From Aquisphaera insulae (GTDB taxonomy: Bacteria > Planctomycetota > Planctomycetia > Isosphaerales > Isosphaeraceae), in NCBI RefSeq assembly GCF_011064615.1, contig NZ_JAALJH010000068.1, positions 1 through 49,605 of the forward strand: 49,605 bases of DNA. The letters are read 5' to 3'. Made by a program: the position numbers and the translations under genes. This document shows, in pieces, positions 33,874 through 42,153 of the stretch. A model generated the notes under the pieces. That model made no database searches. It was not told where the DNA came from and was given only the letters and a program-made list of their open reading frames with translations. Numbering within the stretch: the stretch's first letter is position 1; every line of letters begins with the position of its first letter.

Positions 33874-35103
33874 TCAGGTTGCAGCGGGGTCTGGTGCAGG
33901 CCGTCTCGAGGGGAGATTGGCCCCAAGGAGCAAGCAGAGGAGAATCTGCCCTGTCCACCTCAAGCTCCAGACCGGGAACAGGACCGATTTGCCGGTTGCA
34001 GCCACGCAGACACAGCACGCAACGGCCAGCCAGATGACGAGGATCAGGCGATCACGCCGGGGGGTCGTCCTCAGCCGGTCGCAGCCGCGGCGTACCCAGT
34101 CCGAGGCCATGAACGACAGGACCACGCCCGCGGCGGTTGCCAGCAGGTAGGCCGGTGCCGACCCGATCGGCGGCGCGATGACATCAAGGAGGTCTCGGTA
34201 CAGGTAGTGGATGGGGACGATCGCCAGGCTCCGGATGCCGCTCAGTGTGAAACGATCCAGGATCGATGCTCGGCCGAGCAGCAGCGAGGCGGCCAGGCTC
34301 AGCCCGAGGAAGGCGAGGCTGAGGAGGAAGAACGCGATCGACATGGTGCCGTAGCGAAACAGCACCCCGCCCTTGGCGAAGATGTAAGCGGCGGGTGCCC
34401 CCATGACAACGGCCCACGAGAGGATCGCCATCATCGCCCGCGTCGGATTCTGAGTCAGCCACGGCCTTTGTCGGGCAGCGAGCCTCCCGGTCGCGTAACC
34501 CAATAGAGGGTAGACCAGCCAGGGTGAAGGAGAATACGAGAAGCCGGTCAGGGACGTGACGCCGAGCCAGAATCCCAGCCCTGTGCCCGGCTCGCCCATC
34601 TTCGACTTCCAGAGGGGCCCGAGCACGAACCGGACCGAGAAATCGAGGACGCAGAGAAGGATCGCGAGCTTGCCACTGTGTCGCCGGCCGCGGACGAACT
34701 CGAGCAGGAGCATGCTCAGCGCGATGAACCCCAGGAAATCAAGCCCGATCACCCGGCCCGGCCAGAGCCACATCAGGGAATCGGCGACCAGCAGGATGCC
34801 GATCTTCGGCAGGACTTGCGACCAGGATCGGGGCCTCCGGGCCTCGGACTGGACCCCATATCCAAGGCCCGTGATCGTGAAGAACATCACGGGCGCCATG
34901 CTGCCCAGGAACGCCATCCAGCCGACGAAGCTCGAGGTCTCCACCGCAGGACAGTGGACCGCGATATGGTTCGCGATCATGAGGAACGCGGCCCAGCCGC
35001 GGAGGAGATCCAGTTCCTTCCAGTTGGAGTCGGACCGACTCTCGTCGCGATTGATCCTCGGAGGAGGGGCTTCGAGCGTGGCTGTCTTCTCGATCGATGG
35101 CAT
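33874..35103 (-). CDS. Polytopic membrane acyltransferase-like protein
   Basis: The 409-residue protein has about ten hydrophobic helices. Its first block KELDLLRGWAAFLMIANHIA matches the start of membrane acyltransferases (DUF1624/HGSNAT-like and related acyltransferase-3 proteins), with Arg-Gly and a conserved His. VMFFTITGLGYGVQ follows, also typical of these families. They acylate sugars or envelope polymers from acyl-CoA. The N-terminal 30 residues are cytoplasmic and charged. It begins at ATG 35103, divergent from the STN-domain gene over 243 bp. It seems slightly less GC-biased than its neighbours by eye. Sugar substrate unknown. Confidence 0.78.
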   Translation of the reverse strand: MPSIEKTATLEAPPPRINRDESRSDSNWKELDLLRGWAAFLMIANHIAVHCPAVETSSFVGWMAFLGSMAPVMFFTITGLGYGVQSEARRPRSWSQVLPKIGILLVADSLMWLWPGRVIGLDFLGFIALSMLLLEFVRGRRHSGKLAILLCVLDFSVRFVLGPLWKSKMGEPGTGLGFWLGVTSLTGFSYSPSPWLVYPLLGYATGRLAARQRPWLTQNPTRAMMAILSWAVVMGAPAAYIFAKGGVLFRYGTMSIAFFLLSLAFLGLSLAASLLLGRASILDRFTLSGIRSLAIVPIHYLYRDLLDVIAPPIGSAPAYLLATAAGVVLSFMASDWVRRGCDRLRTTPRRDRLILVIWLAVACCVCVAATGKSVLFPVWSLRWTGQILLCLLLGANLPSRRPAPDPAAT

Positions 35104-35346
35104 AGCGTGTCGGGCGCCGGGGATTGTCCGCTGGGTTGTCCGACGATTCGCGACGGCCGCGCCCTCTCGCCGACAAGGACGTCACTTCGTCGGAAGTCGA
35201 GGCACAAGTGTAGCTGGGGCCCGTGGCCGGCGGCAACGGCGGTCGTTCTCGATTGCCTGGAGCGGCGCCGGCTCCGGACCTGGCCCCGATTTGCCGGCCT
35301 GGTTAGAATCTCGGCTGGACGAATCTCTGCCCTGGAGGGACGGCGC

Positions 35347-36042
35347 ATGCGTCGCCTGAACGTACTCTCTCTCACCGCCGGCCTGATCATCGGCATCGCC
35401 CTCACGCTCCACTGGCCCCTTCGCGCCCAGCCGGAGCCCGGGGGTTCGAGCAAGGCGTCATCCGGCTCGCCGGCCTCGATCCAGGACGCGTTGCTCAGGC
35501 CCTACGACTTCCGTTTCTCCAAGCCGACCACGCTTGCGGAAGTGGCCGCCAGGCTGTCGCAGGATCTGGGCGGTCCCGTGGTCCTCGATCTTGCGGCCCT
35601 GGACCGCCTGGAGATCAAGCCCCAGGACACCGTCCAGCTCGACCTCCGTGGCGTCCGGCTCAAGACCGGCCTCAAGCTCCTGCTCGATCAGCGCTCGCTG
35701 ACCTACCGGACCGTGCCGGAAGACAACCTCATGATCCTCACGGACCGAGAAGGCTCCGATGATCCGGTCGAGCGCCTGGGCCAGGTGGTGCGCGAGCTGC
35801 ACCGAGACGTCCACGACGTCCAGGACGGGGTGGACGAGCTTCGCGACCTCTTGAGCGATCCCTCGGAGGAAGGGGCACGCCTCCGCAAGCCGACGATCAT
35901 CGAGGAGCTGCCCGAGCATCCCAGTGCGAAGCCCGACAAGGATGAGCCAGCCCCCGCCAGGTCCAGGGATGCCGATCCCGAGCTCGAGGCGAAGCCGAAG
36001 CTGCCCAAGGTCCCCGCGGGCCATCCGCGACGTCGGGCCTGA
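35347..36042 (+). CDS. Exported STN-domain protein with charged C-terminal tail
   Basis: The 231-residue protein has a signal peptide or anchor (about 6-27, VLSLTAGLIIGIALTLHWPL). Residues about 53-133 form a secretin/TonB N-terminal (STN-like) domain: YDFRFSKPTTLAEVAARLSQ, LDLRGVRLKTGLKLLLDQRS and LTYRTVPEDNLMILTDRE. A helical segment (about 140-172, LGQVVRELHRDVHDVQDGVD) follows, then a Pro/Lys/Glu-rich tail. STN domains usually precede secretin or TonB-receptor barrels, but no barrel is encoded here. ATG 35347 has GGAGGGA 5 nt upstream, and a TAGAAT box lies at 35304. It may be a soluble adaptor in a secretion complex; the next gene is probably co-transcribed. Confidence 0.78.
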   Translation: MRRLNVLSLTAGLIIGIALTLHWPLRAQPEPGGSSKASSGSPASIQDALLRPYDFRFSKPTTLAEVAARLSQDLGGPVVLDLAALDRLEIKPQDTVQLDLRGVRLKTGLKLLLDQRSLTYRTVPEDNLMILTDREGSDDPVERLGQVVRELHRDVHDVQDGVDELRDLLSDPSEEGARLRKPTIIEELPEHPSAKPDKDEPAPARSRDADPELEAKPKLPKVPAGHPRRRA

Positions 36043-36087
36043 TGGAGCCGCATCGATCCGATTCGCCCCCAAGAACCGAGCCGCCGA

Positions 36088-37299
36088 ATGCAGCCAGGCC
36101 CAGAAGATCGATCGAACGTGGATTCCGGACCCGTCGGCCCGGGCCGCCCCAACATGCCCGGCCGCCGCGCCTGGCTCGAGGATCCGCGATCGTTCGTCCT
36201 GATCGTCCTCGGCTCGATCACGATCCTCGGCATCGCCTGGAAGCTGCTGCTGGCGTGGAGGACCAGGCGGGGAGTGGCCCGCCTGCTGGAGGCGGACGTC
36301 ACACCGGAGGAGGTCGCGGCCGCGGCCGGATTCCAGCGGGCCGGCCTGATGGAGCTTTTCCGGATCATGGGAGATCCCGCCTCGTTGCTCGGCCCGGCCC
36401 ATCGGGAAGCCGCCGCGACGGCCATCGCCACCCTCTGGGCCGAGGATCAGCTCGTCTCCGAGGAGGAGCAGGGATTCGTCCGCCGCGGCTATGCGGTCAA
36501 CTGGAAAGCCCGCCGCCGTTATCCCCGGGCGCTGGGCGGTCCGCTCCCGATCGCGGTCGAATACGGCGTGCCGGCACTCCGCCCGTCGGGACCGGGCGTG
36601 CGGCCGGACAACCTCGAGTGGTCCCACCGCGTCCTCGGTGCACATCGGGCCTCGCTCGAGCAATGGTCCCCCTGGGTCGCCGGCCCGGGACGCCTTGCGT
36701 TCGAGATCATGCCGGGCGATTTCGAGGGGATCGGGCCACATCGCCTCGTCCTGGAGACGCGGGTTCGGACTCGCGGACTGACCACGCCGTGGGAGATCGA
36801 GCTGCCCAAGGTGCCGTTCCCGATCGAGCTCGACCCGCGGCTCGAACCGGGCTCGATGCTCGCCGCCCCCGATGAAGCCCACGGCCGCGCCATGACGGCG
36901 GGACTGACCCTGGAACCGGCCCCGAGCGACGGATCCGAAGCCCTCTCGATCCTCCCCCTGAATCAATCGCTCGGCATCCGAAATCCGCCGGTTCTGCGGA
37001 TCCGACGTCCGCTGCCGCGCGATCTGGCGCACCGGATACGGATCCAGCTCGAGGGTATTGAGGGCACCGTCGCGGCCGGGAGCGTCGTCCTGAGCGGCCA
37101 CGGGGCCGACACGATGACGGTCCCGATCGGGGCCCTGGGCGATCCGGGGGGCCTGACCATCGATCGCCCCGGCATGATCCGGGCGCGTGCCGTCCTGGAG
37201 CCCGATGAAAGCCTGGGCTGGTCGGACCCGGATCTCCGATCGGTCTGGCCGGGGATCCTCGAAACCGAATGGCAAACGCTGGAAATCATCCGGATCTGA
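36088..37299 (+). CDS. Single-pass membrane protein of unknown function
   Basis: The 403-residue protein is not recognised. It has a Pro/Gly-rich N terminus, one transmembrane helix at about 35-53 (FVLIVLGSITILGIAWKLLL), then a helical soluble part (about 60-150) with ADVTPEEVAAAAGFQRAGLM. The remaining C-terminal region is beta-rich: PLPIAVEYGVPALRPSGPGV, RLAFEIMPGDFEGIGPHRLV and SVVLSGHGADTMTVPIGALG. It starts 45 bp after the STN-domain gene on the same strand, so they are probably one unit. It ends 15 bp from the convergent pdxA. Confidence 0.7.
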   Translation: MQPGPEDRSNVDSGPVGPGRPNMPGRRAWLEDPRSFVLIVLGSITILGIAWKLLLAWRTRRGVARLLEADVTPEEVAAAAGFQRAGLMELFRIMGDPASLLGPAHREAAATAIATLWAEDQLVSEEEQGFVRRGYAVNWKARRRYPRALGGPLPIAVEYGVPALRPSGPGVRPDNLEWSHRVLGAHRASLEQWSPWVAGPGRLAFEIMPGDFEGIGPHRLVLETRVRTRGLTTPWEIELPKVPFPIELDPRLEPGSMLAAPDEAHGRAMTAGLTLEPAPSDGSEALSILPLNQSLGIRNPPVLRIRRPLPRDLAHRIRIQLEGIEGTVAAGSVVLSGHGADTMTVPIGALGDPGGLTIDRPGMIRARAVLEPDESLGWSDPDLRSVWPGILETEWQTLEIIRI

Positions 37300-37314
37300 C
37301 GGCCTCACGGCGCC

Positions 37315-38403
37315 TCAAGGGGGCGACCCGGTTGGATACCGGGCGGCCGCCAGCCGGGCGGCGACCCGGACGGCCTCGATCAGGCTGGACGGATCCGCGA
37401 GCCCCTTCCAGGCGATGTCGAAGGCGGTCCCGTGGGCGACGCTGGTCCGGATGATCGGCAGGCCAAGGGTCACGTTGACCGCGCGGCGGAAGCCGGCGGT
37501 CTTGAGCGCGATGTGCCCCTGGTCGTGATACATCGCGACGACGGCGTCATAGGCGCCGGCGAGCGCCTTCGGATACAGGGTGTCGTTCGGGAACGGGCCG
37601 TGGACGTCGATCCCCTCCCCGCGCGTTCGCTTCACGGCCGGCGCGATGATCCGGATCTCCTCATCGCCGAAGAGGCCGTTCTCGCCGGCGTGGGGGTTCA
37701 ATGACGAGGCGGCCACGCGCGGGGCCTGGCCGCGCGTGAGGGGGCGCATGGCCCGATCGGCCAGGCGGATCTTCTCGGCCACGGCGTCCGTCGTGAGCAG
37801 GTCGAAGACCTGTCGGAGGGCCACGTGGAGCGTGACGTGAACGACCCCGAGGCCCGGCCTGCCGCGCGTGTGCTGTTCCCCGTTCTCTTCCCCCTTCGAC
37901 GACGCGAGGAAGAGCATCATGGCGTGCTCCTTCACGCCGCAACGCTCCGCGAGGATCTCCGTGTGCCCGGGATGTCGGACCCCCGCCAGGCGGAGCGACT
38001 CCTTGTTCAGCGGCAGGGTGACGATGGCATCGATCCGCCCGCCGAGTGCATCATCGATGGCGAGGTTGAGGAATTCATGGGCGGCGAAACCGGCCCGGCG
38101 GTCGACCCGGCCCGCGAGCACATCCGCGAGCGTGCCCGCCTTCAGCAGGGCAGGGGGGGTGAGGCAAGGGATCCGCTCCGCGTGAGGTTCGGCCTCGCCG
38201 GGATCGGAGATCGTCGCGACTTCGGCCGTCGCGCCGACGAGCGCGATCGCCCGTCGCATCACGCCGGGATCGCCGATGACCAGGGGGGCGCAAAGGCGGT
38301 GGAGCACCGGGTCGGACCAGGCTCGCGCGATCACCTCGGGGCCGATTCCCGCGACGTCCCCCATCGTGAGCGCGACCCTCGGGCGGTCTGCGGCTGCGGA
38401 CAT
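37315..38403 (-). CDS. pdxA: 4-hydroxythreonine-4-phosphate dehydrogenase (PdxA family)
   Basis: PdxA oxidises 4-phosphohydroxy-L-threonine in pyridoxal phosphate synthesis. The 362-residue protein has LTMGDVAGIGPEVI near the start (usual form GDPAGIGPE), VTLPLNKESLRLAG, HPGHTEILAE with metal ligand His, NPHAGENGLFGDEE and MYHDQGHIALKTAGFRRAVN. A roughly 17-residue insertion (SSKGEENGEQHTRGRPG) before VVHVTLHVALR explains the extra length over the usual ~330. A PdxA2-type relative acting on other 4-phosphates is possible. I chose the ATG at 38403 with GAGGTGA upstream. It diverges from the radical SAM gene over 230 bp and no other vitamin B6 gene is near. Confidence 0.9.
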   Translation of the reverse strand: MSAAADRPRVALTMGDVAGIGPEVIARAWSDPVLHRLCAPLVIGDPGVMRRAIALVGATAEVATISDPGEAEPHAERIPCLTPPALLKAGTLADVLAGRVDRRAGFAAHEFLNLAIDDALGGRIDAIVTLPLNKESLRLAGVRHPGHTEILAERCGVKEHAMMLFLASSKGEENGEQHTRGRPGLGVVHVTLHVALRQVFDLLTTDAVAEKIRLADRAMRPLTRGQAPRVAASSLNPHAGENGLFGDEEIRIIAPAVKRTRGEGIDVHGPFPNDTLYPKALAGAYDAVVAMYHDQGHIALKTAGFRRAVNVTLGLPIIRTSVAHGTAFDIAWKGLADPSSLIEAVRVAARLAAARYPTGSPP

Positions 38404-38633
38404 GTTCGATCTCACCTCGCAAGTGGACGACCCGCGTCGGGAGCGGTAATTGACTCCATACATGCGCAGCGTCCTGCGTCGACGGCAAGTCTCAATCTGG
38501 AACAATTCGGCGGAGCCTGGCTTCCCCGCTCGTCCGGCGCGAGGTTCCCGAAATGCTGGCCAGGCGGGCGTGACGTGGGGTACGATGGGCCGGTTCCATC
38601 CCCCCTTGCCCAATCGGACGTTGCGGGTCAGCG

Positions 38634-40427
38634 ATGCTCAACCATGAACTGAAGAACCTCGTCCTGACACGCGTCCTGCCGACCGTGAGGACTCCGGGGC
38701 AATACGTCGGCGGCGAGCTGAATAGCGTCGTCAAGGACCATGCGACGGTCCGCGGGACCGTCTGCCTGGCCTTCCCCGATACCTATGCACTCGGGATGAG
38801 CCACCACGGCCTGCAGGTCCTCTACAGCCTGCTCAATGCCGGCGAGTGGGCCTGCGAGCGCGTCTTCACGCCGCTCCCGGACCTCGAGGCGGGCCTCCGC
38901 GAGCACGGCCTTCCCCTGTACAGCCTGGAGACGTTCACGCCGCTCCGCGACTTCGATGTCCTCGGCTTCTCCCTCCAGTATGAGATCTGCGACACGAACG
39001 TCCTGACGATGCTGGACCTGGGCGGCATCAGGCTCCGCGCCGAGGATCGGGGGCCGGAGGACACGCTGGTCCTAGCGGGGGGGCCGGGCGGCCAGAATCC
39101 CGAGCTGCTGGCCCCGTTCATCGACCTCTTCGTGATCGGCGACGGCGAGCCGAGCCTGCCGGTCGTCTGCGAGCTCTGGACGGGCATGAAGGGGACCGGG
39201 CTCTCCCGAGAAGAGAAGCTGGCGAGGATCGCCGCCGAGTGCCCCTGGGCCTACGTCCCGAGGTTCTACGAGCCGATCTACGGCGAAAACGGGACGATCG
39301 TGGAGATCCGCCGGCTCCGCGAGGACGTCCCCGCGAGCATCCGCCCGTGCGTCATCCAGGACCTGGACGGGACCCCCTTGCCGACGCGTCCGATCGTCCC
39401 GTTCGTCGAGACGGCCCACGACCGCATCGCCATCGAGATCATGCGCGGCTGCCCCTGGCAGTGCCGGTTCTGCCAGAGCACCGTGATCAAGCGCCCGCTC
39501 CGCTACCGGACCGTGGAGACCATCGTCCGGGCGGCGCTCGAGACCTACGAGAACACCGGGTACGACGAGATCAGCCTCCTGTCGCTCTCCACGAGCGATT
39601 ACCCCGACTTCGAGGAGCTCGTCACGCGGATGAGCGAGGTCTTCACCCCGCTCGGCGTGAAGATCTCGCTCCCCAGCCTGCGGATCACCGAGACGCTCAA
39701 GAAGATACCGGCGCTGCTCCAGGAGGGACGTCGGAGCGGGCTGACGCTCGCCCCGGAGGTCGCACGCGACGACATGCGCGAGCAGATCCGCAAGCCGATC
39801 AACAACGCCGACCTCTACGAAGGCTGCGCCGAGGCGTTCCGTCGCGGCTGGCGCAAGGTGAAGCTCTACTTCATGTGCGGGCTGCCCGGCGAACGCAAAG
39901 CGGACCTCGACGGCATCGTCGAGATGGCCGAGACGATCGCCCGGATCGGCAAGGAGGTCACGGGGCGATACGCCGACGTCACGGCCGCCGTGTCCAACTT
40001 CGTCCCCAAGCCCCATACGCCCTACCAGTGGAACGGCATGCAGTCCCGCGACTATTTCCACTGGGCGCATCGATATCTCCGGAATCGGGTCAAGCTGCGG
40101 TCGGTCTCGGTGAAGTACCACGACGTCGAGCGGAGCATGCTCGAGGGGATCCTGACCCGCGGCGACCGGCGCGTGGCCGCGGCCGTGGAGGAGGCCTGGC
40201 GACGGGGTGCCCGGCTCGACGCCTGGACGGAGCACTTCGACTCGAGGCTCTGGTGGAAGACGTTCGAGGACATGGGCATCGACGTCCCCTTCTACAGCCA
40301 CCGCGAGCGGGCGGTGGACGAGGTCTTGCCCTGGGACCACATCCACATCAAGTATGGTCGCGACTACCTGGCCAAGGAGCAGAATCGCTCGGTGGTCCAG
40401 CTCGAGGCCATGGCGGGGGCGGTCTGA
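38634..40427 (+). CDS. B12-binding radical SAM protein (TIGR03960-like)
   Basis: The 597-residue protein has a Rossmann-like cobalamin-binding N-terminal part (about 20-180; FPDTYALGMSHHGLQVLYSL, GGPGGQNPELLAPFIDLFVI). A radical SAM domain follows with the [4Fe-4S] motif RGCPWQCRFC, CxxxCxxC at 273, 277 and 280. Later LTLAPEVARDDMREQIRKPI and KLYFMCGLPGERKADLDGIV are typical of this family. Related proteins are often fused to or encoded beside a DUF2344 protein, absent here. The reaction is unknown; methylation or another radical step on RNA or a cofactor is possible. TGGCCA/TACGAT boxes lie at 38557-38586. The next gene starts directly after its stop. Confidence 0.9.
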   Translation: MLNHELKNLVLTRVLPTVRTPGQYVGGELNSVVKDHATVRGTVCLAFPDTYALGMSHHGLQVLYSLLNAGEWACERVFTPLPDLEAGLREHGLPLYSLETFTPLRDFDVLGFSLQYEICDTNVLTMLDLGGIRLRAEDRGPEDTLVLAGGPGGQNPELLAPFIDLFVIGDGEPSLPVVCELWTGMKGTGLSREEKLARIAAECPWAYVPRFYEPIYGENGTIVEIRRLREDVPASIRPCVIQDLDGTPLPTRPIVPFVETAHDRIAIEIMRGCPWQCRFCQSTVIKRPLRYRTVETIVRAALETYENTGYDEISLLSLSTSDYPDFEELVTRMSEVFTPLGVKISLPSLRITETLKKIPALLQEGRRSGLTLAPEVARDDMREQIRKPINNADLYEGCAEAFRRGWRKVKLYFMCGLPGERKADLDGIVEMAETIARIGKEVTGRYADVTAAVSNFVPKPHTPYQWNGMQSRDYFHWAHRYLRNRVKLRSVSVKYHDVERSMLEGILTRGDRRVAAAVEEAWRRGARLDAWTEHFDSRLWWKTFEDMGIDVPFYSHRERAVDEVLPWDHIHIKYGRDYLAKEQNRSVVQLEAMAGAV

Positions 40428-42098
40428 GTGCCGCCGACTCTTCCGGACGGACCGACGAGCCAATCCGAGGGACGGATCGATGCGGCTGTCGTCGCCTGCC
40501 TCCTCGGCGCCGCGGCCTGGTGCCTCCTGCTCCGCGCCCCCCTGATCCTGAACGCACCCTCCCATCTTGATAGCGACCTGGCCGTGGACGGGCTGACGCT
40601 GATCCACGCCATGCACGGGCACGGGCGCTGGCACTATCCCGGCACGCCCTTCAGCGGCACCCTCGCGGTCCTCCTCAGCCTGCCGCAGGCGTCGATCTGG
40701 GGTGCGAACGCGATGACGCTGGTCAGCGGCGGTGCGGTCGCGCACGTCCTCCTGCTCGTCGGCGTCTTTCAACTGGCCAGGCTCGCCTACGGCCGCGGCC
40801 CGGCGCTCTGGAGCCTCGTCCCCCTGACGTTTTCGTCCACGGGCATGATCTGGCTTTCCGGCCGGATCACCGGCGGCCACCTCCTGGTCGCCGCCTGGAG
40901 CGCCTGGGCCTGGGTCTTCTGGCTAGGGCTCACTCGCCGCGGCGGATTGTTCCGCTCGACCTGGCTAGGGATCTGGTGCGGGCTCGGGCTCTACGGCGAT
41001 TCGATGTTCCTCATGACCCTCCTGGGCCTGGGCCTTGCCGGCGGGCTGGCGGCCCTCCGGGGTTGCCGGCCGGTCGGCCAGGGGAGCATCCGCTCGCGGG
41101 CCGCCTCGGTCCTCGTCCTGGCCCTGGGCTTCCTGGTCGGGGTTGCGCCCCGCTGGATCGGGGCCATGGTGGATCCGCATGACCCCTATCACGAGCAGTT
41201 CGTCGGGAGCCTCGAGCCCGGACTGCTCCGCGAGCACGCGCGAATCCTCCTGCTCGAGTGCGTTCCCCGCCTGATCGCCGGACATCGACTGCCGGGCCTG
41301 GAGGCCGATCCCGACCCGTCCAGGCTCGGGGAAGGGGGACCGCTCTGGACGGGAGTCGCGGCCCGGAAGGCCGTCGGCTGGACGGCCTATCCGTTGACGG
41401 CCCTGTCGCTGGGGCTCTTCGCCGCCGGGGCAGGGGCGCTCGCCCTCGCCGCTCGGTCGGCCCCGGATGCCGCGGCCAGGTCGATGTCGGCGGGGCTCGT
41501 CGCCTGCTCGGCAGCCATCGCGGCGGCGTTCGTGATCAATCGGAACATCTTCAATGCGGACAACTATCGATACCTCGTCCTCTGGCTGATCCCCTGGCCG
41601 CTCGGTTTCGGGCTACTCCTCGACCACTGGGCCCGGAGCTCCGCCGGCCGGATCGTCGCGGCGGCCTCGTGCGCGGCCTTGTTCGCGATCCTGTTCACCT
41701 GGGACGCCGGCTCATGGTATCGTCGACTTGGCTGGCTCGATGGACGGAATCTGCCGACCCGGAGACGCGTGGACGACCCCGCGCTTCGGTGGCTGGAAGA
41801 GCATCCGGACGTGTCGGCGATCCTCGGCGATTACTGGGACGTCTATCGGCTTTCGTTCCTCCGCGGCGGAGTAGTCCGGGGCGTGCCGTACTCCATCTAC
41901 CCCGACCGATTCCCGGAATGGTCGGCGGGCCTGCCAGGCAACCGCCCGCGGATCCTGGTCGCTCGCCGGACGCCCCAAGGCGGGCCATTCGTCGAGGCGG
42001 CCCTCCGCGATGGGGCGAGGGTGCTCCACCGAGAAGGCGGCCTGACGATCCTCGACTGGCCCGCGACCGGGAGCCGCGGGCCGAATCCCGCGCGATGA
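40428..42098 (+). CDS. GT-C-type polytopic glycosyltransferase-like protein
   Basis: The 556-residue protein has about ten transmembrane helices and, after the first, an acidic loop (SHLDSDLAVDGLTLIHAM) like the catalytic Asp region of GT-C enzymes that use lipid-linked sugars. The soluble C-terminal part (about 440-545) has LRWLEEHPDVSAILGDYWDV and HREGGLTILDWPATG. It starts with GTG 40428, immediately after the radical SAM stop, so the two are translationally linked. It is followed 55 bp later by a YfhO-type gene of a similar kind. Donor and acceptor are unknown; cell-envelope glycan or protein glycosylation is inferred. Confidence 0.75.
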   Translation: MPPTLPDGPTSQSEGRIDAAVVACLLGAAAWCLLLRAPLILNAPSHLDSDLAVDGLTLIHAMHGHGRWHYPGTPFSGTLAVLLSLPQASIWGANAMTLVSGGAVAHVLLLVGVFQLARLAYGRGPALWSLVPLTFSSTGMIWLSGRITGGHLLVAAWSAWAWVFWLGLTRRGGLFRSTWLGIWCGLGLYGDSMFLMTLLGLGLAGGLAALRGCRPVGQGSIRSRAASVLVLALGFLVGVAPRWIGAMVDPHDPYHEQFVGSLEPGLLREHARILLLECVPRLIAGHRLPGLEADPDPSRLGEGGPLWTGVAARKAVGWTAYPLTALSLGLFAAGAGALALAARSAPDAAARSMSAGLVACSAAIAAAFVINRNIFNADNYRYLVLWLIPWPLGFGLLLDHWARSSAGRIVAAASCAALFAILFTWDAGSWYRRLGWLDGRNLPTRRRVDDPALRWLEEHPDVSAILGDYWDVYRLSFLRGGVVRGVPYSIYPDRFPEWSAGLPGNRPRILVARRTPQGGPFVEAALRDGARVLHREGGLTILDWPATGSRGPNPAR

Positions 42099-42153
42099 CC
42101 CGTTCGAGTCCCACTGACCGCCGCCCTCGGCCGCGTCGAAGTGTCGGAAAGGA

